From Bacteroidales bacterium (GTDB lineage Bacteria > Bacteroidota > Bacteroidia > Bacteroidales > UBA4417): a DNA stretch of 64,000 nucleotides. The translations under genes were made by a program, and so were the position numbers. Every line of letters begins with the position of its first letter. The first letter of the stretch is position 1. The stretch covers positions 124,001 through 188,000 of the forward strand of contig JADJHD010000005.1 of assembly GCA_016707705.1 (NCBI GenBank), written 5' to 3'. Of the stretch, positions 24,550 to 33,400 are shown in pieces. Under the pieces are notes generated by a model. That model worked only from the letters and a program-made list of their open reading frames with translations, was not told the DNA's origin and did not search any database.

Positions 24550-26772
24550 GTGTTTGTTAGATTACTAGGGTTAATGGCATTCCTGCTGAGTGGGCTGATC
24601 ACCACGGCTCAGCAGGATGCCATTTTTGTAATTGATCTGAAAACAAAAGAACCTGTTGCTTTTGCTCATGTCTGTTTCGAAGGACTGAAATCCGGAGGGC
24701 TAAAGCATTATGTGACTGATATTAAGGGAATGGTTCCCAACGAATGCAAGGATATATCCAAACTTGCCATTTCATACGTTGGATACGAAACTCTTCTTGA
24801 TACTGTCTATCCCGGAAAATCAAAGACGGTATACCTCAAACCTGCAATTCTCAATATGAGCGAGGTTGTGGTTACTGCACAGTTTACCCCTGAGCGCGCT
24901 GACCGCTCCATATACCGGGTTAATGTTATCAATAGCAAGCTTATCGAACAAAGGGCCGCTACTAATCTTACCGACCTGCTGAGCTCCGAAAGCAATATGC
25001 GCATTTCCCAGGGTGGTGTGCTGGGTTCCAGCATCAGCATGCAAGGCCTTTCAGGGGAAAATGTCAAATTCCTTGTCGATGGAATCCCGGTTATCGGAAG
25101 AATGAACGGCAACATCGACCTTAACCAGATGAATCTCTTCAACGTGGATCATGTGGAGGTAATAGAAGGTCCAATGTCAGTTGTTTATGGCAGTAATGCA
25201 ATAGCCGGTGTAATTAATATAATCACAAAGGAAAATAAGGCTGCAGCCTTTACCTCCTATGCCAATACTTACCTCGAATCAATAGGAGTTTATAACTTCG
25301 ATGGAGGCGTTAGCAAGCGCATCAGGCGAAGCCTCTTTTCAATAGATGCCTCCAGGAATTTCCAGTCTGGATACAATGATGATCCTTCCGAAAGGGTGAT
25401 GCGCTGGAAGCCCCGCCGACAATATACCGCCGATGCATATTACCTCTATTCCACAGAGAAACTCAGACTAAAATTTACCGGAAATTACTTCAATGAACTG
25501 CTGCTTGATAAAGGGGCTAAACTGGCTCCTTACTATGAAAGCGCATTCGATAACTTCTTTACAACCGTAAGGGGGACTGCTAAGGTGGAATCTTCCTATT
25601 CACCACGGAAGGATCAGCAATGGAGCCTCGTGGCTGCCTATTCCGATTATCAGAGGGTAAAGAACCGGTATCTTAAGGATCTCACAACCCTTGAGAAAAT
25701 ACTTACTCCCAATGCCGATGATCAGGATACTACAGTTATTACCAACTCTGTGGTTAGGGCATGGTTCAACAATAATGCAAAATATGCCTTGTTCAATTAC
25801 CAGGCTGGCCTTGACCTGAATCTTGAAACAGGAAAAGGTAAACGAATAGAAAATCTTGAACAGCAGATCGGTGATTATGCAGCTTTTATCAGCCTAAAAT
25901 ATGATAAGCTTAAAACTCTTTCAGTTCAGCCCGGTGCCAGATATATCTACAACACCAAATACAAGGCTCCACTGGTGTATTCACTTAACCTGAAGTGGAA
26001 TCCTTTCGCCGAATGGACTGCCAGACTTACTTATGCCCGCGGATTCAGGGCGCCATCATTGAAGGAGTTGTATCTGTATTTCGTCGACATTAACCATAAC
26101 GTCAGGGGAAATGTCGATCTCAAGGCTGAATACTCGCATAATGTCAATTTCAATCTGAGTTTCAATAAGGAAACCCCAAAATCCTATTTCAATGCAGAAG
26201 CCGGACTGTTTTACAATAATGTCAACAATAACATTTCGCTGGCTCCAATCTCCAAGGATTTATATACCTACATCAATATTGGGAAATATGTCTCCGGCGG
26301 AGGAATGCTGAATCTGTCCTTTAGCCTTTATCCACAACTGACTTTAAAAACAGGAATGTCAATTACCGGACAGTCCTTTGCTTTCGACAAGGAATCTCTT
26401 GCCTTAGCCTCAAGATTTTGGAATAAGGATATCACAGCATCCTGCAATTACAGATTTGTGAAGCAAAATATCACAATCTCTGCATTTTACAAGTTTTCAG
26501 GGGATGCTCCTCAGGTGGTCCCCAATGACGATAAAACTATCTCAGTAGGATGGGTTAAATCCTACAATACCCTTGATGTTTCTGTAATGCGCTCCATGTT
26601 CCAGAACCATCTTACCATTACAGCAGGGGGTAAGAACCTTTTCAATGTCAAAACTATTCCTGCTGTCGGCGCCGGAGGAGGTGCCCATTCAGGAAGCAGC
26701 GATTCCATCAATGTAGCCTGGGGAAGAACCTATTTTGTGAAACTCTCGTATAACTTCAACAAGTATAAATGA
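24550..26772 (+). CDS. TonB-dependent outer-membrane receptor, HmuR-like
   Basis: 740 residues, apparently starting at GTG 24550; the next ATG at 24574 would leave a very short signal peptide. A carboxypeptidase-regulatory-like N-terminal domain (about 25-115, FVIDLKTKEPVAFAHV) precedes the plug (SEVVVTAQF-like segment, SISMQGLSGENVKFLVDGIP, VEVIEGPMSVVYGSNAIAGV) and a long beta-barrel ending in an aromatic strand (TYFVKLSYNFNKYK). The barrel keeps the receptor motif TYARGFRAPSLKELY. Flanked on both sides by HmuY-like genes and overlapping the second by four bases, it is probably the importer they serve. Confidence 0.88.
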   Translation: MFVRLLGLMAFLLSGLITTAQQDAIFVIDLKTKEPVAFAHVCFEGLKSGGLKHYVTDIKGMVPNECKDISKLAISYVGYETLLDTVYPGKSKTVYLKPAILNMSEVVVTAQFTPERADRSIYRVNVINSKLIEQRAATNLTDLLSSESNMRISQGGVLGSSISMQGLSGENVKFLVDGIPVIGRMNGNIDLNQMNLFNVDHVEVIEGPMSVVYGSNAIAGVINIITKENKAAAFTSYANTYLESIGVYNFDGGVSKRIRRSLFSIDASRNFQSGYNDDPSERVMRWKPRRQYTADAYYLYSTEKLRLKFTGNYFNELLLDKGAKLAPYYESAFDNFFTTVRGTAKVESSYSPRKDQQWSLVAAYSDYQRVKNRYLKDLTTLEKILTPNADDQDTTVITNSVVRAWFNNNAKYALFNYQAGLDLNLETGKGKRIENLEQQIGDYAAFISLKYDKLKTLSVQPGARYIYNTKYKAPLVYSLNLKWNPFAEWTARLTYARGFRAPSLKELYLYFVDINHNVRGNVDLKAEYSHNVNFNLSFNKETPKSYFNAEAGLFYNNVNNNISLAPISKDLYTYINIGKYVSGGGMLNLSFSLYPQLTLKTGMSITGQSFAFDKESLALASRFWNKDITASCNYRFVKQNITISAFYKFSGDAPQVVPNDDKTISVGWVKSYNTLDVSVMRSMFQNHLTITAGGKNLFNVKTIPAVGAGGGAHSGSSDSINVAWGRTYFVKLSYNFNKYK

Positions 26773-27773
26773 TAAGGCTATCCTTAATTTTCCTGGGAAT
26801 TGGCATCAGTTTGCTTTTAACCTCCTGCTTCAAGGAAGATGAAAGGGTTACACCCCATGTGCCTGGTACCACTGAGATTGATACCATTCCTATGACGAAC
26901 CTCTACAAGTATCAGGTTTATTTCAAGCTTGCTACAGGAGAGGCCGCCTCAAGTGTGGATCGCAAACTATGGGATATGGCATTTGAATCCGGACCGGGTG
27001 GCTGGCGTATCCGATTGAATACAAGCTGTTTCATGTATGCCGCAGAACTCACCAATGAGGAGTTTGGTATTCCTGTCGACTCAACCGGTGCCGTTTGGAA
27101 ATTCGATAATTCAAATGGTGATGCAGATTCCACCGCAATAGGAGTTTGGTACAACATTTCTGGCACCGATACTAATTCTAAACAAAAGCTTTACTTAATC
27201 AACAGAGGAATCGATGAACAGGGTAACGATCGGGGCTTCAGGCAGTTTGTTTTAGATAGTCTCAGAAATGATACCTGGTATTTCAGGATTGCTGATTATA
27301 ACGGTACCAATGCGCATTCTTATTCTGTTCATAAGGATGCTTCAGCAAACTACGTGCAGTTCTCCTTCACTGACCCTGCATCCCAGCCTGCTGAGCCTCT
27401 TAAGGAGTCCTGGGACCTGCTTTTTACACAGTATACCACCCTGCTGTACACTGACCTCGGCGAACCCTATCCCTACCTGGTAACCGGAGTACTTCTCAAT
27501 CCTAACCTTGTTGAAGTTGCCCGTGATACCCTTAACTCCTTCGAAAGTATTACCTTCGAATCAGTGCAGGATTTTGAGTTTTCCAGACAGCAGGACTTCA
27601 TCGGCTATCATTGGAAATACTACGATTTTGATACCGGAGCCTACACTGTAGACCCTGACCAGATATACATCATACGCGATGTGCACGGACTTCTCTATAA
27701 GCTGAGATTTCTTGGATTCTACAATAATAAAGGTGAAAAGGGATTTCCATCTATCGAGTATCAGCAACTCTAA
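26769..27773 (+). CDS. HmuY-like lipoprotein
   Basis: 334 residues. Lipoprotein signal with lipobox LLTSC, Cys20. The body carries RKLWDMAFESG, SWDLLFTQY, YPYLVTGVLLNP, IGYHWKYYDFDTG and IYIIRDVHGLLYKLRFLGF, matching the HmuY family pattern and the T9SS-sorted paralogue at 23243. Start ATG overlaps the receptor stop (ATGA), so the two are translationally coupled. Expected on the outer membrane as a haem (or other ligand) receiver for the receptor. The axial His ligands of HmuY were not mapped. Confidence 0.8.
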   Translation: MIRLSLIFLGIGISLLLTSCFKEDERVTPHVPGTTEIDTIPMTNLYKYQVYFKLATGEAASSVDRKLWDMAFESGPGGWRIRLNTSCFMYAAELTNEEFGIPVDSTGAVWKFDNSNGDADSTAIGVWYNISGTDTNSKQKLYLINRGIDEQGNDRGFRQFVLDSLRNDTWYFRIADYNGTNAHSYSVHKDASANYVQFSFTDPASQPAEPLKESWDLLFTQYTTLLYTDLGEPYPYLVTGVLLNPNLVEVARDTLNSFESITFESVQDFEFSRQQDFIGYHWKYYDFDTGAYTVDPDQIYIIRDVHGLLYKLRFLGFYNNKGEKGFPSIEYQQL

Positions 27774-27830
27774 AGCTTTTGCTTCCTGATTTTCAAAACA
27801 TCTCCATCTCCGGTATTCCGGAATTTAACT

Positions 27831-27838
27831 TAATTTTG
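27831..27838 (+). promoter_or_regulatory. Possible -7 element for the M28 peptidase gene
   Basis: TAATTTTG fits TAnnTTTG and lies 20 bp before ATG 27859. The -33 element is not clear. Confidence 0.4.
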
Positions 27839-27858
27839 CCCTTCTTTTAGCGATTCAC

Positions 27859-29673
27859 ATGAAACATACTTTTCTGACCATAACCGCTGCTCTTTCGTTT
27901 TTCGGATATTGCTCTTTTGCACAGCAGCCTGCCTCATTCTCATCCAAACTTACCCTTTCTCCTGAAATCACTGCCAAAGACCTGAAAACAGAAATCGGAT
28001 ACCTGGCATCTGATTCCCTAAAAGGAAGACGTCCCGGAATGCCCGGAGCCGACCTGGCTGCGGTTTATATCCGCGATGTTTTCAGGCAATCAGGACTTCA
28101 GCTGATGGCTGCGAATGGGTTTCAGGAATTTGAAGTTGTATCAGATGTAACATCCGGAACTCATAACCAACTCAGTTTCGAAGATTTTACAGCAGAACTG
28201 AATAAGGATTTCATTCCACTTTCATTTTCTTCAAGCGCATCACTGGATGCTGCAGTCGTTTTTGCCGGATATGGATTTGACCTGGACCTTGATTCATTGA
28301 AATGGAACGATTACAAAGGCTTCGATGTAAAAGGCAAGTGGGTTCTGATTCTAAGGGGAGACCCCGAACCTGAAAAGCAAAGTTCCTTCTTTATCAGTTA
28401 CAGCCAGGAACGATTAAAAGCTCTAACCGCAAAGGATAAGGGTGCATTGGGCGTACTTTTTGTTACTCCTTCCGATATGGAGAAAACAGATGGATTAATG
28501 CAGATTCAGTTTGATAAAACTCCATCTGATGCCGGAATTCCCGTGTTCAATATCACCCGCGCTACTGCTGATCGCATTCTTGCATCAATGAATTATACCA
28601 TCTCTGATCTGGAGACTTCAATCAAGGAAAATCACCAGCCTTCTTCATTGTACCTTCCTATAAATGTAAAGGCTACTTCCGATGTGATTCAGCAAAAGGT
28701 TACTGCAAGAAATGTTGTTGGACTGCTTAAGAGCAGCAATACTGCCCTGAATGATGAGTATATAGTAATTGGAGCCCATTATGACCATTTGGGCTGGGGT
28801 GGGGAGAATTCAGGTTCACGCCTGCCTGAAGAGCATGCCATTCATAATGGTGCCGATGATAATGCCTCCGGGACTGCCGGTGTGCTCGAACTTGCTGCAA
28901 AACTCGCTTCCATCAGGGATGTTTTAGGCAGAAGCATCATCTTCATTGCCTTTGATGGTGAAGAAATGGGCCTGCTGGGTTCAAAGGAGTTTACAAAGCA
29001 TCCAACAGTGGATCTGAAGAAAATAAAAACAATGATCAACATGGATATGATCGGTCGCCTCAATCCTGCAAGCAATGCTATCAGTGTTGGAGGAACCGGA
29101 ACTTCCACCGAAAGCGATACTCTGATTGCCATGCTTTCAATGAACAGATCATTCGAGAGCAAACGCTCACCCGATGGTTATGGACCTTCGGACCATGCTG
29201 CATTTTATTCAGAGAATATACCTGTCTTCTATTTCACCACCGGAGCTCATGACGAATATCATACCCCTTCGGATGATGCCGATAAAATTGCCTATGATGG
29301 AGAAGTTGAAATCTTGGGAATGGTGCTTGATCTGGCACAGGAACTGAGTCAGAGATCGCTGCCACTTCAGTTCAGGGAAGCAGGTGCTAAGCAGGGTGTC
29401 CGTTATGGCCGCAATCTTAAGGTAACCCTCGGAATCGTACCTGATATGGTATCAAGTGATAACAAAGGTCTTAGGGTCGATGGCGTTAAAAAAGGTGGTC
29501 CTGCCGAAAAATCAGGAATTGTTAAAGGCGATGTCATTGTCGCTATGGATGGGCAACCCGTAACCAACATATATGACTATATGGCTCGTTTGGGTAAATT
29601 GAAAGTCGGACAAGTGGCCGCTGTTGAAATTATGCGTGAAGGCAAGAAGGAAATTATTATTGTTCAATTTTGA
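27859..29673 (+). CDS. M28 family aminopeptidase with PA and PDZ domains
   Basis: 604 residues with signal peptide MKHTFLTITAALSFFGYCSF. A protease-associated insert (about 110-250) sits before the M28 core, which has zinc ligands in GAHYDHLGWGG, HNGADDNASG, AFDGEEMGLLGS, NMDMIGR and the final His in YHTPSDDADK; DGEE supplies the catalytic Glu. A PDZ domain follows (GVKKGGPAEKSGIVKGDVIV). A periplasmic or surface aminopeptidase of the S/X/Y type, feeding peptide uptake. Follows the haem cluster after 85 bp but with its own likely promoter. Confidence 0.92.
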   Translation: MKHTFLTITAALSFFGYCSFAQQPASFSSKLTLSPEITAKDLKTEIGYLASDSLKGRRPGMPGADLAAVYIRDVFRQSGLQLMAANGFQEFEVVSDVTSGTHNQLSFEDFTAELNKDFIPLSFSSSASLDAAVVFAGYGFDLDLDSLKWNDYKGFDVKGKWVLILRGDPEPEKQSSFFISYSQERLKALTAKDKGALGVLFVTPSDMEKTDGLMQIQFDKTPSDAGIPVFNITRATADRILASMNYTISDLETSIKENHQPSSLYLPINVKATSDVIQQKVTARNVVGLLKSSNTALNDEYIVIGAHYDHLGWGGENSGSRLPEEHAIHNGADDNASGTAGVLELAAKLASIRDVLGRSIIFIAFDGEEMGLLGSKEFTKHPTVDLKKIKTMINMDMIGRLNPASNAISVGGTGTSTESDTLIAMLSMNRSFESKRSPDGYGPSDHAAFYSENIPVFYFTTGAHDEYHTPSDDADKIAYDGEVEILGMVLDLAQELSQRSLPLQFREAGAKQGVRYGRNLKVTLGIVPDMVSSDNKGLRVDGVKKGGPAEKSGIVKGDVIVAMDGQPVTNIYDYMARLGKLKVGQVAAVEIMREGKKEIIIVQF

Positions 29674-29685
29674 TTAATCCGTAGT

Positions 29686-30081
29686 ATGTTCCAATTTCTC
29701 ACCAGGGAACTGATTATTAAATTTCTCAAGTTTGGAGCTGTTGGCGCTTCAGGCGTTATTGTTGACTTTGGTGTAACTTATGTAAGCAAGGAACTCCTTA
29801 AAATTCAGAAATATGTTGCCAATGCAATAGGTTTCACAATTGCTGCCTCCTGCAATTATTTCCTCAACCGCTGGTGGACCTTTCATAGCAATAATCCCGA
29901 TATTGGTATGGAGTACACACGTTTCCTCTTTATCTCAATCCTCGGCTTAGGAATCAATACTGCAGTAATATGGTATCTGGTCAGCAAGCATAACCGGAAC
30001 TTCTACATCTCCAAGCTCTTTGCAATTGGAATCGTAACCATCTGGAATTTCATCCTCAACCTGATTTTTACCTTCGCCTGA
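29686..30081 (+). CDS. GtrA family membrane protein
   Basis: 131 residues with four hydrophobic helices and the family pattern FLKFGAVGASGVIVDFGVTY, NAIGFTIAASCNYFLNRWWT and a late FILNLIFTF. GtrA-like proteins are thought to help move lipid-linked sugars across the inner membrane for cell-surface glycosylation. Starts 12 bp after the M28 peptidase gene and ends at a strong terminator. Partner glycosyltransferases are not adjacent. Confidence 0.88.
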   Translation: MFQFLTRELIIKFLKFGAVGASGVIVDFGVTYVSKELLKIQKYVANAIGFTIAASCNYFLNRWWTFHSNNPDIGMEYTRFLFISILGLGINTAVIWYLVSKHNRNFYISKLFAIGIVTIWNFILNLIFTFA

Positions 30082-30107
30082 CAAACTTAAACTGGACTTC
30101 ACAATAG

Positions 30108-30150
30108 CAAAAGCCGGGAAACAACATTCTGTTACCCGGCTTTCTTATTT
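30108..30150. terminator. Bidirectional terminator
   Basis: AAGCCGGG (30111-30118) pairs with CCCGGCTT (30135-30142) across a 16-base loop. T-rich sequence follows on the plus strand and an A/T-rich stretch on the other. It separates the convergent GtrA and ChaN genes. Confidence 0.75.
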
Positions 30151-30219
30151 CTTATGAGCACTTGGTTACACCTGCTGGAGGATCACTTAGTGCTTTGAAA
30201 ATCTCCCAATCCAAGGAAA

Positions 30220-31086
30220 TTAGTAAGTCCTGTTCATTCCCTCAGGAATCAGAATGAGGTAATTCCCCTTTCCGATTTCTTCAGCTAAAGGCTCACTTAT
30301 ATCATCCTGGGTTGAAGTGGCAATCGTCATAATCTTCAGACTTGGATCCGCCTGCTTCAGATACCACGCAATTCCTTCAAAATGATCACTGTGGTAACTG
30401 CCGTTATAATGAAGGAAAACCTGACCTTTTTTGAAGTTCTTCAGGATAAAGTAAGCCATGGCAGCATCCTTTACAGCCTGTGCTTTTGCAATATTTTCAT
30501 TGTCGTGGCTGGGTGTTTGCCCCATCTCCTTCAGGATTTCCTTGTAGCAGTTCAACTCCGGATCATAGGCAATCGGCAGGGGTGGGAAAAATTGCTGAGC
30601 TTGTGGTGAAAGTGTACCCAGAACCTCAAATCCACCCTTGTTTACCATAGAGGCATAACGACGCGGAATATTGGTCGCAATGAAGTTCACACTGCTGTCG
30701 CGGGCAAAAACTAAGAGTTTCTTGTAGTCAGTCTTGTAATTGGGCCATAGCCTTGCTTCAGCTTCAAAATTCTTATCCTTGATCAGACCTTTCAAATATT
30801 CATTAATAATAACCTGATTATCTGCTTCAAACATCTCAGCTCCCATAACCAGATTCTTGCCTTTTGCCTTAAAAAGATCTGATGCCAACTCATATTCAAG
30901 CCAATGGCAAACAGAAACATCATGTAATTCCCCAAAAAGAATGATGTCAGCTTTTTGTGCATCTTCAAGCATTTCTTTGTAGGAACTTTCCTTTCCTTTC
31001 TGATCAAATATTTTGTAAGCTGGTTTGTCCGATTTCATGGAAATGAACAGGAAACTGCTAAACAGCAGAATAAAGAAGTATTTCAT
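30220..31086 (-). CDS. ChaN family exported haem-binding-type protein
   Basis: 288 residues. A hydrophobic start (MKYFFILLFSSFLFISM) without a lipobox Cys. ChaN/TIKI-fold motifs are clear: DIILFGELHD, VMGAEMFEADNQ, LWPNYKTDYKKLLVFA, NIPRRYASMV and HYNGSYHSDHFEGIAWYL. ChaN proteins bind haem cofacially in Campylobacter, and the wider superfamily also contains Wnt-cleaving TIKI metalloproteases; the activity here is not known. Its presence a few genes from the HmuY/TonB cluster, on the opposite strand, fits a local haem theme. The next gene is cdd. Confidence 0.85.
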   Translation of the reverse strand: MKYFFILLFSSFLFISMKSDKPAYKIFDQKGKESSYKEMLEDAQKADIILFGELHDVSVCHWLEYELASDLFKAKGKNLVMGAEMFEADNQVIINEYLKGLIKDKNFEAEARLWPNYKTDYKKLLVFARDSSVNFIATNIPRRYASMVNKGGFEVLGTLSPQAQQFFPPLPIAYDPELNCYKEILKEMGQTPSHDNENIAKAQAVKDAAMAYFILKNFKKGQVFLHYNGSYHSDHFEGIAWYLKQADPSLKIMTIATSTQDDISEPLAEEIGKGNYLILIPEGMNRTY

Positions 31087-31120
31087 GTTAAAAGTGTTAA
31101 AGTGAAATTAATTGAGGATA

Positions 31121-31612
31121 TCAGCTTTTCTTCAGCTGTGCTCCTTCAAACATCATCGGAAGAAGTTGGTTCACTCCTTCAATTATCCAGACCGATCCGT
31201 TATTGCCTATAAGCAGCGTCCGTATCGGTTTGCCGGCCAGATGTTCATATTCTGCAAGTACCTGCCTGCAGGAGCCGCATGGGGTAATTGGCTGACTCAG
31301 CTTGAACACCTCAGTTGAAGCAATAATGGCAATGCTCTCGATTGCAACCCCCGGATATTGACTTGAGGCTGCAAAAACAGCAACTCTTTCTGCACATAAT
31401 CCTGAAGGATATGCTGAATTTTCCTGGTTGTTGCCTGTAATCACAACTCCGTTTTCAAGTTTGAGTGCTGCGCCTACATGGAAGCGGGAATATGGTGCGT
31501 ATGCTGACTTGCAGGCTTCCCTGGCCTTCTCTGCCAATAGCTTGTCACTGTCGCTCAATTCCTCAACACTTGAATATTCGTTGTAGCTAACTTGGAAGGA
31601 ATGTTGAATCAT
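31121..31612 (-). CDS. cdd: Cytidine deaminase
   Basis: Hydrolytic deamination of cytidine and deoxycytidine in pyrimidine salvage. 163 residues, homotetrameric type. Motifs: SRFHVGAAL, GNNQENSAYPSGLCAERVAV with the zinc Cys and proton-shuttle Glu, and TPCGSCRQVLAEY with the two remaining zinc Cys. The N-terminus has about 25 extra residues compared with the short forms. Single gene between ChaN and the O-antigen ligase-like gene. Confidence 0.93.
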   Translation of the reverse strand: MIQHSFQVSYNEYSSVEELSDSDKLLAEKAREACKSAYAPYSRFHVGAALKLENGVVITGNNQENSAYPSGLCAERVAVFAASSQYPGVAIESIAIIASTEVFKLSQPITPCGSCRQVLAEYEHLAGKPIRTLLIGNNGSVWIIEGVNQLLPMMFEGAQLKKS

Positions 31613-31688
31613 CGCTTGAATTTATGGAGTAAAGATAATTGTTTTTCCAGATGCAATTGATTCAATGAATTATTCCGCACTTCAGCCT

Positions 31689-33386
31689 CTATTGAGTCAC
31701 ATCTGAACTTCCAGGGCCTTCCTCAGGTTTTGCCCAGGCAAAAAGGAAAAGTGATACAAAGAGAGCATAAAACGTCACCCCCTCCTGAGTCTCAATCGTA
31801 TCTTCCGTGAACATCGAAAGAATGAATATCACATAGAAAATAACAAACAAAAAGTGCCGGAATCCCTTCCTCTTCATTGCCGGGTAATACAAAGCGAGGA
31901 GAAACCAAATTAAGCCGGGAATACCAAAGGCTACTGCCAGCGACAAATACTGATTGTGAGATCTGAGCCTGTATTGAGGATCCAGGTTGGAATGAATCTC
32001 ATCGTACCTCTTTCTGAAAGCATCCGGAACATCACCGGTTCCAACTCCGATTATCGGATGCTCCATAATCAGGACAATCGACGTTTTCCAGTAAACAAAC
32101 CTCTGTATAAGCGAACTTGAATTGGGATTCCCATGACGAATGTAATTGTCCCATCCAACCAGGAAGTTGTCCAGCTGCGAATGAAAATTGAAACCGTTCC
32201 GGGCTGAGGCATCTGTGATGCCGGCTTCTATATTGCGAATATCGGAGGTAGAGAGCTGAGCTACTCCAATCGAATCTTTCCTTAATCCCCTGGAAGCCAG
32301 ATAACGAATTAGCGTGTATCTTACGCGTTGCTGCTTTCCGTCAAGACTGTCAATGCTAAGTTTACTCCTTTTTGCCCATTCGTTGCGTATCTCCTTATTG
32401 CAGATGTACAACCCAACATAATGACCGTTTTCTATTCTGAAATTTACGGTGTCATGGTAATAGGAGTTCCCATTGATGGTATGCCTTTCCAGAGTCCTGA
32501 ACGATAACTGTTCCGGATGCCGGTATTCCCTCACCGCCTCGACAAAGTACAGGCTGGGAGCAGCTATTAGCAATAATCCGCCAAAAAGCCAAAGCAGCTT
32601 TACCCTGAGGGTTCTTCCCTGAACTGAATTGTATATAAGTAATAGTATGAGAAGGATGACAAATATGGATACTCCTGTCGTATAACTCAGGAATATCATG
32701 AAGAAGAGGAACCATGCTGCAACCGCAAGGAATATTGCCTTAAGGTAAACCGGGAAAAGGTCTTTCTGCCTGGACAGATAATAGAGAATGAAAATGGAAA
32801 ATACGGCATTCAGACTGAATCTGATATGCGATATATGAGCATTGAAGGCTCTTGAATCTGCAATGTCGAGGCTCAGGTACAAATACGACCTGTAAATGGT
32901 TCCGGCGAATACAGCTGCTACATAACCAAGTAACAGCCAGTACAATGCCTTGGTCTTGATGGACGGACCGGTCGACAGGAACAGGGGTAATAGTAGAAGC
33001 GGAAGTTTCGTTCTGAGATCCTTAAATGCATAATGGAAATCACTGGTGTAAATAAGCCCAATGACATGCATTATCAGAATGGATGTCACAGCAAGTGCTG
33101 CTTTATTCTTCGAGAAGAGAATGAATTTATCGCGCAGTGAACCGATAATGGAGATAAGAAATCCTCCGCTAACTTTAAGCAGGCGACTGGCAAAAGTCCC
33201 TTTCTTAGCTCTGAATTCTTCCAGATAGGTTATATCAGAATTGTAAAGAAGCCAGAATCCAAGCAGAATGAACTGCGTTAAACTCATGGTATACTTCGAG
33301 AGTGGAATGGATGCAATCAAAAGGAACAGAGAAAACTGATACCACCAGCTTACCCGTTCATTAAACTGCATCTTAAATTCTCCCAT
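31689..33386 (-). CDS. O-antigen ligase / polymerase-like membrane protein (Wzy_C)
   Basis: 565 residues with about ten to twelve hydrophobic helices and one long soluble loop between about 285 and 435. The Wzy_C signature appears in HPIIGVGTGDVPDAF and RLRSHNQYLSLAVAFGIPGL, with the conserved Arg and His facing the periplasm in the family. Such proteins ligate or polymerise surface glycans, though some glycosylate proteins. No other glycan assembly genes are adjacent, so the substrate is open. A start five codons downstream (33371) is also possible. It ends in the same direction as the S41 peptidase upstream (14-bp gap). Confidence 0.8.
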   Translation of the reverse strand: MGEFKMQFNERVSWWYQFSLFLLIASIPLSKYTMSLTQFILLGFWLLYNSDITYLEEFRAKKGTFASRLLKVSGGFLISIIGSLRDKFILFSKNKAALAVTSILIMHVIGLIYTSDFHYAFKDLRTKLPLLLLPLFLSTGPSIKTKALYWLLLGYVAAVFAGTIYRSYLYLSLDIADSRAFNAHISHIRFSLNAVFSIFILYYLSRQKDLFPVYLKAIFLAVAAWFLFFMIFLSYTTGVSIFVILLILLLIYNSVQGRTLRVKLLWLFGGLLLIAAPSLYFVEAVREYRHPEQLSFRTLERHTINGNSYYHDTVNFRIENGHYVGLYICNKEIRNEWAKRSKLSIDSLDGKQQRVRYTLIRYLASRGLRKDSIGVAQLSTSDIRNIEAGITDASARNGFNFHSQLDNFLVGWDNYIRHGNPNSSSLIQRFVYWKTSIVLIMEHPIIGVGTGDVPDAFRKRYDEIHSNLDPQYRLRSHNQYLSLAVAFGIPGLIWFLLALYYPAMKRKGFRHFLFVIFYVIFILSMFTEDTIETQEGVTFYALFVSLFLFAWAKPEEGPGSSDVTQ

Positions 33387-33400
33387 ATCTGAAATTGGTG

